64,000 nt of DNA, taken from positions 1-64,000 of the forward strand of contig NZ_JADEWC010000003.1 of NCBI RefSeq assembly GCF_015207825.1. Direction: 5' to 3'. Positions within the stretch are counted from its first letter, which is position 1. Every line of letters starts with the position of its first letter. Under the pieces are notes generated by a model. The model worked only from the letters and a program-made list of their open reading frames with translations. It was not told where the DNA came from and did not search any database. This DNA comes from Cyanobacterium stanieri LEGE 03274. Lineage in GTDB: Bacteria; Cyanobacteriota; Cyanobacteriia; Cyanobacteriales; Cyanobacteriaceae. Below are positions 29,988-38,234 of the stretch, piece by piece. The translations under genes and the position numbers were made by a program.

Positions 29988-30239
29988 AAATGTATAGATA
30001 TTTATTGAGATATTTAAAATATTTTGGCTAAATTTTAGGATGAAAATATATTATTTTTTTTGATAGCATAAGTAGTTAATTATATTCCTAAAAAACACAT
30101 AAATACCAATGGTTAATGGTTTATTTTGATGGTTCGGTAACTGTTGTGGTTAATTAGAAATTTTATCGGTGGTCAATTTTTGCTCACAATGATTATTATT
30201 TAAAGTGGTCACAAAAAAATATTATCTTCATAAACCAAT

Positions 30240-31115
30240 ATGCGTAAATTTATTTATTTTGCCCTAGGCTCTTTTTTCCTCGTAATATCCTTGGCAATTT
30301 TTAACATTAATCATCAAGTTACCCCTGCGATCGCCTCTGACTATGCCCACTACATGGCCCAGGCCCACAAAAACGATCGCCCCGTACCCACAGACATCAT
30401 CGCCGAAGCCCCAAAAATAGAAGTAGTCGGGGAAATGGTATCATATGCCGAAATTGACGGGGAAATGGTATCAGGTTATATTTCTCGTCCTGTGGGGGTT
30501 GAGGAAGCCTTACCGGGGGTTATTTTAATCCATGAGTGGTGGGGGTTAAACGATAACATTAAAGCCATGACAGATAAAATGGCCGCCGAAGGTTATGTTG
30601 CCCTAGCCGTGGACTTGTATAAAGGAAAAAGCGCCGAAAACCCCGATCAAGCCATGGAATTAGTACAAAGGGCGATCGCCTCAGGCCCTGAACTAGAAAA
30701 CAACCTTAAACAAGCCTATGACTACCTAAAAAACCAAGAAAATACCCCTAAAATAGCCTCCATGGGTTGGTGTTTTGGTGGACTATGGTCATTAAACACC
30801 GCCCTTTTATTACCCACCCAACTAGATGCCACCGTAATTTATTATGGCGGAAATATTACCACCGATCCCGAAAAATTAGCCACCCTAGAAATGCCCATTC
30901 TCGGTATTTTCGGCGAACTAGATCAAAATCCCTCCGTAGAATTAGTCCAAGAATTTGAACAAGTCCTCAAAAGCCTTAATAAAGACGTAGAAATTCACAT
31001 CTACGAAAACGCAGATCATGCCTTTGCCAATTCATCAGGCAATAGATATAATCCCGAAGCAGCCCAAGACGCTTGGAAAAAAACCACCGAATTTTTAACA
31101 ACCCATCTTCAATAA
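30240..31115 (+). CDS. Dienelactone hydrolase family protein, exported
   Basis: 291 aa. An N-terminal hydrophobic segment (residues about 4-22, ending near AIA-SDY) suggests export or a membrane anchor. The alpha/beta-hydrolase core has HEWWGLNDNI, nucleophile Cys in MGWCFGG, Asp in IFGELDQNPS and His in ENADHAF, the Cys-Asp-His triad typical of dienelactone hydrolases as opposed to Ser esterases. Natural substrate unknown; cyanobacterial members are rarely tied to aromatic breakdown. The next gene, a DJ-1/PfpI protein, follows after 87 bp on the same strand with a hairpin between. Confidence 0.92.
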   Translation: MRKFIYFALGSFFLVISLAIFNINHQVTPAIASDYAHYMAQAHKNDRPVPTDIIAEAPKIEVVGEMVSYAEIDGEMVSGYISRPVGVEEALPGVILIHEWWGLNDNIKAMTDKMAAEGYVALAVDLYKGKSAENPDQAMELVQRAIASGPELENNLKQAYDYLKNQENTPKIASMGWCFGGLWSLNTALLLPTQLDATVIYYGGNITTDPEKLATLEMPILGIFGELDQNPSVELVQEFEQVLKSLNKDVEIHIYENADHAFANSSGNRYNPEAAQDAWKKTTEFLTTHLQ

Positions 31116-31132
31116 CAAATTTTAAATCCTAG

Positions 31133-31149
31133 GGTGGGTATTGCCCACC
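31133..31149. terminator. Hairpin of the GGTGGG..CCCACC family
   Basis: GGTGGG and CCCACC arms around TATTG lie 17 bp after the dienelactone hydrolase stop. No T-run follows on the plus strand (ATCACAAAA), so termination may be incomplete. The same stem recurs after rnj (35430) and fusA (50484) with proper T-runs. Confidence 0.45.
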
Positions 31150-31202
31150 ATCACAAAAAAAATACTCAACTATAATATCACTGTAATTATTTATACTTTT
31201 GT

Positions 31203-31889
31203 ATGTCGAAACAAAAAATATTAGTTGTTTTAACCAGTATCGAAAAATATCCCACCCTAAACCGTGCCACAGGATTATGGCTAGGGGAAGCCGTCCATTT
31301 TGTCAAAAAAGTTGAAGAAGCAGGGTACAAAGTTGACTACGTTAGCCCCCAAGGAGGTTATACTCCTATTGACCCCCATAGTTTAGCCATGGCTGACAAT
31401 ACCGATTGGCAATGGTATCAAAATAAAAACTTTATGAATCGTTTAGGTAACACCCTCAAACCCAGTGACATTAATCCTGATGATTATGTAGCAATCTACT
31501 ACGCTGGTGGACATGGGGTGATGTGGGATTTTCCCGATAACCAAGAATTACAAGCCATCAGCCAAAAAATTTATGAAAATGGCGGTTATGTTTCCGCCGT
31601 GTGCCATGGCTCGGTGGGTTTAATAAATACTAAACTATCCGATGGCAATTATTTAATTAATGGTAAAAAAATAACTGGTTTTTCCAACGAGGAAGAAAAG
31701 CAGATTGAGTTAGACAAAGCCGTACCATTTTTGACCGAAGATGCGATCGTCGAAAAAGGTGGTATTTATGAAAAAGCCTCCGAACCTTGGGGAGTGTATG
31801 CCGTAGAAGATAATAGGGTTATTACCGGACAAAATCCCGCTTCTAGCGCGAAGGTAGCTGACTTATTATTGGACTATCTTTCAAAGTAA
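31203..31889 (+). CDS. DJ-1/PfpI family class I glutamine-amidotransferase-like protein (Hsp31-like)
   Basis: 228 aa. The nucleophile elbow AVCHGSVGL contains the conserved Cys followed by His; the family's Glu is likely in LWLGEAVHF near residue 30, and YYAGGHGVMWDF forms the oxyanion region. This organisation matches the Hsp31/HchA-like branch, whose members act as glyoxalase III, deglycase or chaperone. No signal peptide. It follows the hydrolase gene and precedes dapA on the same strand. Exact activity not assignable. Confidence 0.9.
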   Translation: MSKQKILVVLTSIEKYPTLNRATGLWLGEAVHFVKKVEEAGYKVDYVSPQGGYTPIDPHSLAMADNTDWQWYQNKNFMNRLGNTLKPSDINPDDYVAIYYAGGHGVMWDFPDNQELQAISQKIYENGGYVSAVCHGSVGLINTKLSDGNYLINGKKITGFSNEEEKQIELDKAVPFLTEDAIVEKGGIYEKASEPWGVYAVEDNRVITGQNPASSAKVADLLLDYLSK

Positions 31890-31906
31890 AATTTTCATAA
31901 GATTAA

Positions 31907-32032
31907 GTGTTAGGTAAGTTTAACCATTATCAATTCCTTAAGTTGTACATTGCCCATCGAATTGGTAAACTACGTAATGTAAATATAGATTTGGCTCAGG
32001 GTTGGACTAATCCCCAAGAGATATTAAATTAA
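31907..32032 (+). CDS. Short reading frame before dapA, possible small protein or gene remnant
   Basis: A frame opening with GTG at 31907 and closing with TAA at 32032 encodes 41 residues, ending HRIGKLRNVNIDLAQGWTN then PQEILN. The composition looks like a genuine protein C-terminus, unlike the surrounding AT-rich spacer. There is no convincing ribosome-binding site, and dapA starts six bases later. It may be a small conserved protein or the tail of a decayed gene. No family recognised. Confidence 0.3.
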   Translation: MLGKFNHYQFLKLYIAHRIGKLRNVNIDLAQGWTNPQEILN

Positions 32033-32037
32033 TAGCG

Positions 32038-32931
32038 ATGAGTGATTATATTTTTGGTCGAGTTTTGACGGCAATGGTAACACCTTTTAATGAGGATGGC
32101 TCTATTAATTATGGTGTGGCAGAAAAGTTAGCCAGTCATTTGGTGGACAATGGTAGTGATGGTATTGTGGTATGTGGCACTACTGGGGAATCTCCAGCCC
32201 TTGAGCATCAAGAAAAGAATGAACTTTTAAAGGTCATTAAATCCGCCGTGGGTAATCGGGGTAAAATTATTATGGGTACGGGTTCTAATTCTACTCAAAG
32301 TGCGATCGCCCTTACCCGTGAAGCAGAAAAAATCGGTATAGACGGCTCATTGCAAGTCGTACCCTACTATAACAAACCACCCCAAGAAGGACTATATCAA
32401 CATTTTGGGGCGATCGCCTCAGCCTGTCCCGATGTACCCATCATGTTATACAATATACCAGGTAGAACAGGAAAAAACCTCGAACCCGAAACCATCGCCC
32501 GATTATATAAAGAATTTGATAACATAGTGGCAGTAAAGGAAGCCAGTGGCAATTTAGAACAAGCCGCCCAAATTAATACCCTTACCGCAAATAATATGTT
32601 AATCTATTCAGGAGAAGACTTTTTAACCTTACCCATGATGACCGTAGGCGGTGTAGGAGTTGTTAGCGTAGCCAGTCATTTAGTAGGGAACGAAATTCAA
32701 TCCATGATCCAAGCCTACGAATCAGGAAAAAATAAAATTGCTCAAGATATTCAACAAAAACTATATTCCCTATTTAAAGTATTATTTTGTGACACCAATC
32801 CTATTCCCTTAAAATCAGCCCTACAACAACTAGGATGGAAGGTTGGTGGCGTTAGATTACCTTTATCTTCTATTTCTAAACAAAATGAACAAGAAGTTAA
32901 GAAAGTTCTTCAAGAACTAGGTCTATTGTAA
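32038..32931 (+). CDS. dapA: 4-hydroxy-tetrahydrodipicolinate synthase
   Basis: 297 aa, the usual length. Condenses pyruvate with aspartate semialdehyde, the first committed step to lysine and the peptidoglycan diamino acid. Seen: GTTGESPALEHQEK (substrate-binding Thr pair), the catalytic Tyr in MLYNIPGRTG, the Schiff-base Lys in NIVAVKEASGN and the GEDFLTLPMMTVGG region. An asd gene, often adjacent in cyanobacteria, is not present directly upstream. Downstream after a 591-bp gap is RNase J, a pairing common in cyanobacteria. Confidence 0.98.
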   Translation: MSDYIFGRVLTAMVTPFNEDGSINYGVAEKLASHLVDNGSDGIVVCGTTGESPALEHQEKNELLKVIKSAVGNRGKIIMGTGSNSTQSAIALTREAEKIGIDGSLQVVPYYNKPPQEGLYQHFGAIASACPDVPIMLYNIPGRTGKNLEPETIARLYKEFDNIVAVKEASGNLEQAAQINTLTANNMLIYSGEDFLTLPMMTVGGVGVVSVASHLVGNEIQSMIQAYESGKNKIAQDIQQKLYSLFKVLFCDTNPIPLKSALQQLGWKVGGVRLPLSSISKQNEQEVKKVLQELGLL

Positions 32932-33522
32932 ATATTTAAAGAATTTATTCCCTCAATATTTTTAGTATTTTAAAGTTTTTCTACACAAGAAAATAAAGGT
33001 TTTCGATTCAAAACAAAAGGAGGTTTATTTACGTAAAAAATAATTAACATATTGAAAATTAAACATAGATTACAACCCCAAGATGAGGTGTGTTTAACTA
33101 CTTATAATTAATAAATTTAGTCAGATTATTTAAGCCTAATTCACTGAATTTATAACTTGTGAAAAAAGTGACTGAATATATACGGTTTATTAATCACTAA
33201 CCAAGCACACATCCTCTTAAAATTTAGTTTATATTAAGGCTATTCAAGCTCATTAAAACTAAAATTACTGAAGAAAAAATTAAGTCAAAAAAACAATAAT
33301 ACTGTCTTAAGTAAAATCAATAAAAACTTATTTCAGTAAAATACTTATTTTGATGAAACGTACCTATTTCAGTTAACAACAAAGTATCCAAATCAAATCC
33401 TAAACTGCTTTTTAGATCTAAAATAAAACCATCTTGTAATCAGTTAAAAAAAGTATTTGAAAAAGGATAATTACCCACAGAAATCAAAAAAAAAGACAAC
33501 AATCAGACAAGTATATTAGTTT
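32932..33522. other. 591-base gap and probable long leader of the RNase J gene
   Basis: No open frame of interest and no recognised RNA family. It is AT-rich, with AAAGGAGGTTTATTTACG at about 33015-33032, a ribosome-binding-site-like stretch with no ATG after it. No intrinsic terminator is obvious after dapA. The length suggests a long 5' UTR for rnj, which could be a site of self-regulation by the ribonuclease. Confidence 0.4.
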
Positions 33523-35418
33523 ATGAATAAAGTTTACAAAATTCAAGGCAGAAAAAGAAAAACTAGCGATAAAACCACTAAACCTACCAAAACATTGAAA
33601 GATACCCCCAAAATCAAAGCCAAAAATAACGATCCAGAGCTAAAAAGTAATAAAAACGCTCTCCGAGTAATTCCCCTTGGTGGACTCCATGAAATTGGCA
33701 AAAATACCTGTATCTATGAATACGGAGATGAAATGATTGTCGTAGATGCAGGAATTGGCTTTCCTACCGATGGAATGCACGGCATTAACGTAGTATTGCC
33801 AGACATGACCTATTTAAGAGAAAATAACGATAAAATTAAAGCCTTTGTCGCTACCCATGGCCATGAAGACCATATCGGCGGTATTCCCTATCACCTCAGA
33901 CAAATTGACACCCCCATCATTTATGGACCTCGTCTTGCCATGTCTTTACTCAGAGACAAACTAGAAGAAGCAGGATTGAGCGATCGCACTATAATTAAAA
34001 CCGTTACCCCCCGAGAAGTAGTCAAAATCGGTAAACATTTCAAAGTCGAATTTATCCGTAACACCCACTCCATCGCCGACAGTTTCACCCTTGCCATTCA
34101 TACCCCCGTGGGCGTTTTAATCCACACAGGAGACTACAAAATTGACCATACCCCCGTAGATGGCGAATATTTTGATCTACACCGCCTCGCCGAATTAGGA
34201 GAACAAGGGGTTTTATGTGTGTTAGGTGACTCCACCAACTCCGAAGTACCAGGCTTTACCCCCTCCGAAAGATCCGTTTATCCCAACCTTGAAAAAATCT
34301 TCCTACAAACCAACGGACGCTTACTACTTACCACCTTTGCCACCTCCGTCCATCGGGTGAATATGGTACTAGAATTGGCTCAAAAATATAACCGTAAAGT
34401 AGCCGTCGTCGGGCGATCGATGTTGAACGTCATTGCCCACGCCCGTAACCTAGGCTATATCAAATGTCCAGAAAATGTATTTGTACCCCTTCGGGCGCTC
34501 CATAGCCTTCCCGATGAGCAAGTATTGATCCTTTGTACAGGCTCTCAGGGAGAAAAATTTGCCGCCATGACAAGAATTTCTCGGGGAGAACATCGCCAAG
34601 TAAAAATCCGTCAAGGAGACACCGTTATTTTCTCCGCTAATCCCATCCCCGGTAACACCATTCCTGTGGTTAATACCATCGATAGATTAATTATGCAGGG
34701 TGCTAATGTACTATATGGTAGAAGTTTAGGCATTCATGTATCTGGTCATGGTTGTCAAGAAGATCAAAAATTGATGTTGGCTTTGACTAAACCTAAATTT
34801 GTTGTTCCCGTCCATGGAGAACATAGAATGTTAGTTAAACACGCTCAAACAGCTCAAAGCGTAGGTATTCCTGCTGAAAATATTGTCATTGTTGATAATG
34901 GAGATACGGTGGAGTTAACCCCTGATTCCATTGCCAAAGGCCCTAAAGTGCCTTCTGGTATTGAGTTGGTGGATAATTCTGGTATTGTCCATGGTACTCA
35001 TGTAATGGAAGAAAGAACCCAAATCGCCCAAGATGGCGTGATTACCGTGGTAGCTGCAGTTAATTATCAAGGCCGACTTTTAGAAGAACCCCAAATTAAT
35101 CTCCGTGGGGTGGTTAGTAAGATTGAAATTTCCATGTTAAATCGTTTGATTACCCGTAATGTGGATAAGACTATAGGCGATCGCATCAAGAGTGCTTTAC
35201 TATTAAATGGTAATGAAGAGATCAACTGGTCTAGTATTCGCCTTGACGTGGAAGCTAGTTTAGATCGACTCATTCAAAGGGAATTGAGAAGTAACCCCCT
35301 CGTTATCTTTATGCTACAGGTTCAACCAGACATTAATGATAGTAATGACGAAGACAATGAAAAAGACAGTGATGGTAAATTTACTCGCCGTCGCCGTTCA
35401 GTGGTAACAACCCATTAA
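33523..35418 (+). CDS. rnj: Ribonuclease J
   Basis: 631 aa. A basic N-terminal tail of about 45 residues precedes a metallo-beta-lactamase/beta-CASP core: VIPLGGLHEIGKN, zinc ligands in ATHGHEDHIGGI (about residues 109-120), the GDSTNSEVPG loop, ILCTGSQGE and a late VPVHGEHRML. The C-terminal RNase J domain ends with the acidic-basic tail DSNDEDNEKDSDGKF. RNase J is a 5'-to-3' exo- and endoribonuclease acting in mRNA decay and rRNA/antisense RNA control in cyanobacteria. An excellent terminator follows directly. Confidence 0.97.
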   Translation: MNKVYKIQGRKRKTSDKTTKPTKTLKDTPKIKAKNNDPELKSNKNALRVIPLGGLHEIGKNTCIYEYGDEMIVVDAGIGFPTDGMHGINVVLPDMTYLRENNDKIKAFVATHGHEDHIGGIPYHLRQIDTPIIYGPRLAMSLLRDKLEEAGLSDRTIIKTVTPREVVKIGKHFKVEFIRNTHSIADSFTLAIHTPVGVLIHTGDYKIDHTPVDGEYFDLHRLAELGEQGVLCVLGDSTNSEVPGFTPSERSVYPNLEKIFLQTNGRLLLTTFATSVHRVNMVLELAQKYNRKVAVVGRSMLNVIAHARNLGYIKCPENVFVPLRALHSLPDEQVLILCTGSQGEKFAAMTRISRGEHRQVKIRQGDTVIFSANPIPGNTIPVVNTIDRLIMQGANVLYGRSLGIHVSGHGCQEDQKLMLALTKPKFVVPVHGEHRMLVKHAQTAQSVGIPAENIVIVDNGDTVELTPDSIAKGPKVPSGIELVDNSGIVHGTHVMEERTQIAQDGVITVVAAVNYQGRLLEEPQINLRGVVSKIEISMLNRLITRNVDKTIGDRIKSALLLNGNEEINWSSIRLDVEASLDRLIQRELRSNPLVIFMLQVQPDINDSNDEDNEKDSDGKFTRRRRSVVTTH

Positions 35419-35429
35419 TCTTTAAATAG

Positions 35430-35454
35430 GGTGGGCAATGCCCACCTTTTTTTT
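35430..35454 (+). terminator. Intrinsic terminator of rnj
   Basis: GGTGGGCAATGCCCACC (7-bp stem, 3-nt loop) is followed by eight T residues, starting 12 bp after the rnj stop. Confidence 0.9.
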
Positions 35455-35544
35455 GTCTAAAATTTTTACCTACCATAGTAAAAAACTATTCCCCGTTCTC
35501 TGTTCCCTGCCCTAGTTAGTATATTATTGAAACAGGATTTAGCA

Positions 35545-36156
35545 TCATGGCATAATGATTAAAAAAATACCAATAAATATCATTAAATAACCTGCAAAAA
35601 TATTAATTATTTTATTAGTTTTTTTTGTAAAAAATATTCTCGATTTATGGGCAATAAAAGCATAGATTAACTTTACCCCTCCTACTGTTAAGATAGTAAT
35701 TATCAGTACAATTAAAGTGTCAAGAAAAGAAATATTATCTATATCCACAAAAGCAGGTAAGAAACCTAAATAAAAAATAGTAGCTTTTTGATCTCCTAAA
35801 GTAATAAATAAACCTGTTAAAAAACTAGATAAAAGGGATTTTACATCAATATTTTCCAAACTAGCATTCTTCGTTTTTGCCCTGAGAATATTAATCCCTA
35901 AAAATATTAAATAACCAGCTCCAAGATATTTAATTAATATAAAAAAACCGCCCATGGTATCCTGCAAAAAAGATAATCCCCATAGGGCAACAATGATAAA
36001 AATAATATCTCCTAAAACAATGCCCAAGGTAGTAAAAAAACCATGGATAAAGCCACCATTAGCACTTCTTGTCGATACCGTTAATACACTCAAACTGGGA
36101 ATTGATGCCAGTATTGCCATCGCCCCAAATAAACTAACAATATTAGCCAAACTCAT
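35545..36156 (-). CDS. LysE/RhtB family amino-acid exporter
   Basis: 203 aa with six predicted membrane helices. The LysE-family pattern is visible: an early IPSLSVLTVSTRSANGGFIH segment, GIVLGDIIFIIVALWGLS, and KYLGAGYLIFLGINILRAK in helix 3. Exports amino acids or similar small metabolites; substrate not readable. It is the last gene of a minus-strand run after SppA and chorismate mutase, with its start 22 bp beyond the chorismate mutase stop, so co-transcription is likely. Confidence 0.88.
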   Translation of the reverse strand: MSLANIVSLFGAMAILASIPSLSVLTVSTRSANGGFIHGFFTTLGIVLGDIIFIIVALWGLSFLQDTMGGFFILIKYLGAGYLIFLGINILRAKTKNASLENIDVKSLLSSFLTGLFITLGDQKATIFYLGFLPAFVDIDNISFLDTLIVLIITILTVGGVKLIYAFIAHKSRIFFTKKTNKIINIFAGYLMIFIGIFLIIMP

Positions 36157-36177
36157 TTTAATAATTGATAGTTGATT

Positions 36178-36564
36178 CTAATATCGGGAAAATTGAGCTA
36201 AACTCCAATCAGGGCGTAAATTTTGAGCTTTACGCAAATAGGGATGATAAATTTCATTAGCTGGTTTAGTGGTATTGAAGTAAATTAAAACCCGAATACA
36301 ATGCTCTAAACTACCCTCTACCTTCATTTGTTGTAAGTCGAGAAGGGGTACATTCGCCCAATGGGGGCGTTCTCGTGCGATCGCAGCGGGGAAAGCCGCA
36401 TCTAAATCAGGGGTTGCAGTAAAAATAACACTAATGACATCATCATAATCAAGCTGATTACGAGCTTCAATTTCAATCATTAATTCACTAATGGCTTCTC
36501 TCATGGCTTCAAGAGAATTATTTTCTGCTGTAGTTGCCCCTCTAATTGCCCGTACTTTCCACAT
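36178..36564 (-). CDS. aroH: Chorismate mutase, AroH type
   Basis: 128 aa from the chosen start. Converts chorismate to prephenate, leading to Phe and Tyr. It shows the AroH trimer signature: VRAIRGATTAENNS at the N-terminus, a central VISVIFTATPDLDAAFPA with catalytic Arg in AIARERPHW, and VPLLDLQQMKVEGSL. The start was set at the ATG at 36564 (MWKVRAIRG) because AAAGGAG lies 11 bases before it but only 2 bases before the alternative ATG at 36573. The next step, prephenate or arogenate dehydrogenase (tyrA), is also in this window at 40564 but not adjacent. Confidence 0.95.
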   Translation of the reverse strand: MWKVRAIRGATTAENNSLEAMREAISELMIEIEARNQLDYDDVISVIFTATPDLDAAFPAAIARERPHWANVPLLDLQQMKVEGSLEHCIRVLIYFNTTKPANEIYHPYLRKAQNLRPDWSLAQFSRY

Positions 36565-36609
36565 GGGTGACATTACTCCTTTCCCGACTAAATGCGAATG
36601 ATCATAAAA

Positions 36610-37431
36610 TTAAGGACGATATAACCATAAAGGTTGTCCACTGGTTGCCATTTCAAATTCTAACCAATTAATAGCTGAACCTACCCCTGATTTTACCTGA
36701 CTACGACCATTAAGCAAACGGTTAATTAATGGTTTTGGTTCTTCGATGGTATCGCATTCGGTTTTTTCAGGATCAAGTTTAACCAACTCACAAGCCCAAC
36801 GACGGGCATCTTCTTCGCTACCGAGTCGATCTACTAAACCCAATTTTAAAGCCTGTTCACCGCTAAAAATACGACCATCGGCGAAACTTTTCACCGTTTC
36901 CACTGATAGATTACGTCCTTCGGCGACAGTTTGCACAAACTGTTCATAACTACTATCAATGAGTTGTTGTAGAATATCGGTTTCTTCTGGGGTTAAGTTG
37001 CGATCGAAAGATAGTATATCCTTATAAGGGCCAGATTTAATTACCTGAAACGACACCCCCACCTTATCCAAAAGTTTTTCCAGATTATTACCCCGAATAA
37101 TTACCCCCACACTGCCTGTGATAGTGCCAGGATTAGAGACGATATGATTTGCCCCCACACCGATATAAACCCCCCCCGATGCGGAAATGTTACCAAAACT
37201 AGCCACAATTTTTATTTTTTCTCCCAATCTCCTCAGGGCTGAATATATTTCCTGAGAATCTGCCACCGTACCTCCAGGGGAATCGATACGTAATAAGAGC
37301 GCAGGATATTTTTTTTCTTCTACAGTTTTCAAGGCTTCTAAAACCTGTACACGAGTTGATGAGCCGATAGCGCCGTTAATTTCAATTTTGGCAATTTTCT
37401 TTTTTGTGTTGGGTTTAAAGGGCCAGATCAT
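36610..37431 (-). CDS. sppA: Signal peptide peptidase SppA (36-kDa type, short form)
   Basis: 273 aa. The ClpP/crotonase-like protease fold has RIDSPGGTVADSQEIY, the catalytic Ser85 in SASGGVYIG and general-base Lys137 in KSGPYKDILS; the 52-residue spacing agrees with bacterial short SppA. Cleaves leftover signal peptides in the membrane. There is no obvious long transmembrane helix at the N-terminus (MIWPFKPNTKKK), so the protein may be peripheral, as in the shorter SppA group. First gene of the minus-strand run sppA-aroH-lysE. Confidence 0.93.
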   Translation of the reverse strand: MIWPFKPNTKKKIAKIEINGAIGSSTRVQVLEALKTVEEKKYPALLLRIDSPGGTVADSQEIYSALRRLGEKIKIVASFGNISASGGVYIGVGANHIVSNPGTITGSVGVIIRGNNLEKLLDKVGVSFQVIKSGPYKDILSFDRNLTPEETDILQQLIDSSYEQFVQTVAEGRNLSVETVKSFADGRIFSGEQALKLGLVDRLGSEEDARRWACELVKLDPEKTECDTIEEPKPLINRLLNGRSQVKSGVGSAINWLEFEMATSGQPLWLYRP

Positions 37432-37678
37432 TCTTAATTTTTTACCGATTTTTTTGATAGTGACATAAAAACTTTTCTGATTATAGCAAGGTTAAGTTAT
37501 TTTACTGAAAAAAAGAGACTAACTATGAACCCTAATCAAATTCTTGAGGTTGATGATTTCAAGATTAGAGAGGATTTTCTATAGATTAATTTCTATGGAT
37601 TATTATCCCCTTGACAGATCAACTAATTATTAAATACCATGGGCGAAAAATCATTTTATATTAATTAAATTATTCGTG

Positions 37679-38065
37679 ATGAATGCTAATCAAATTTTTA
37701 AAACATTAGTGCTTTCAACGCCCTTAGTTGTCGCCTCTATTTTTGTAAGTTTCGGGGAATCTAATTCTTCCGTTAAAGCTCAAGAAATCAGATTTAGAAA
37801 TAGTGTAGAAAGAAGTGTATTCACCACAGGGGAAAATGAACAAGTAGAATATCCCAATTTAGAAAAAAATGAATTTGGCGATTACATCATGAATTTTACC
37901 GATGAAGAAAGTGATGAAGCAGTAAGATTATTTGGTTGTGATTGTATTTCTTCCATCAATGCCGTTCGTAAAATGAGAGGTATGACTACCACCGCCGAAG
38001 GTACTCCCTTAACTCCAGACACCAGAATTGCTGCTTGTCCTCACCGACAATTTTTTGGAGTATAG
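37679..38065 (+). CDS. Small secreted protein of unknown function
   Basis: 128 aa from ATG 37679; a GTG three bases earlier is a less likely start. The N-terminus is a signal peptide: NANQIFKTLVLSTPLVVASI, with probable cleavage at VKA-QE near residue 36. The mature part is acidic and contains three Cys (GCDCIS and AACPHRQ) that may form a disulfide or bind metal. A motif SINAVRKMRGM sits between them. No family recognised. It stands alone, with a TGTGA-rich promoter region and a PATAN regulator downstream. Confidence 0.65.
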   Translation: MNANQIFKTLVLSTPLVVASIFVSFGESNSSVKAQEIRFRNSVERSVFTTGENEQVEYPNLEKNEFGDYIMNFTDEESDEAVRLFGCDCISSINAVRKMRGMTTTAEGTPLTPDTRIAACPHRQFFGV

Positions 38066-38138
38066 TAGTTATACTAAATCCAAGATTATCAAGCCCTCAA
38101 TCTACTTTTTTATTGTGGTCAGGGGCTGACACAAAAGG

Positions 38139-38176
38139 TGTGAAGTCTCGGAATTGTGATACCCTAGAAGGTGTGA
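38139..38176 (+). promoter_or_regulatory. Three direct TGTGA half-sites before the PilG-like gene
   Basis: TGTGA occurs at 38139, 38155 and 38172, with spacings of 16 and 17 bp; the outer two sit in the 9-mer AAGGTGTGA, 33 bp apart. TGTGA is the half-site of CRP-type regulators such as SYCRP1, which controls motility genes in Synechocystis, but inverted partner halves are lacking. Tentative. Confidence 0.3.
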
Positions 38177-38234
38177 CAAAATAATAAAACCATTATTAAA
38201 TTCACCGAGAAAATAACGACTGCCCAAAGAGAAT

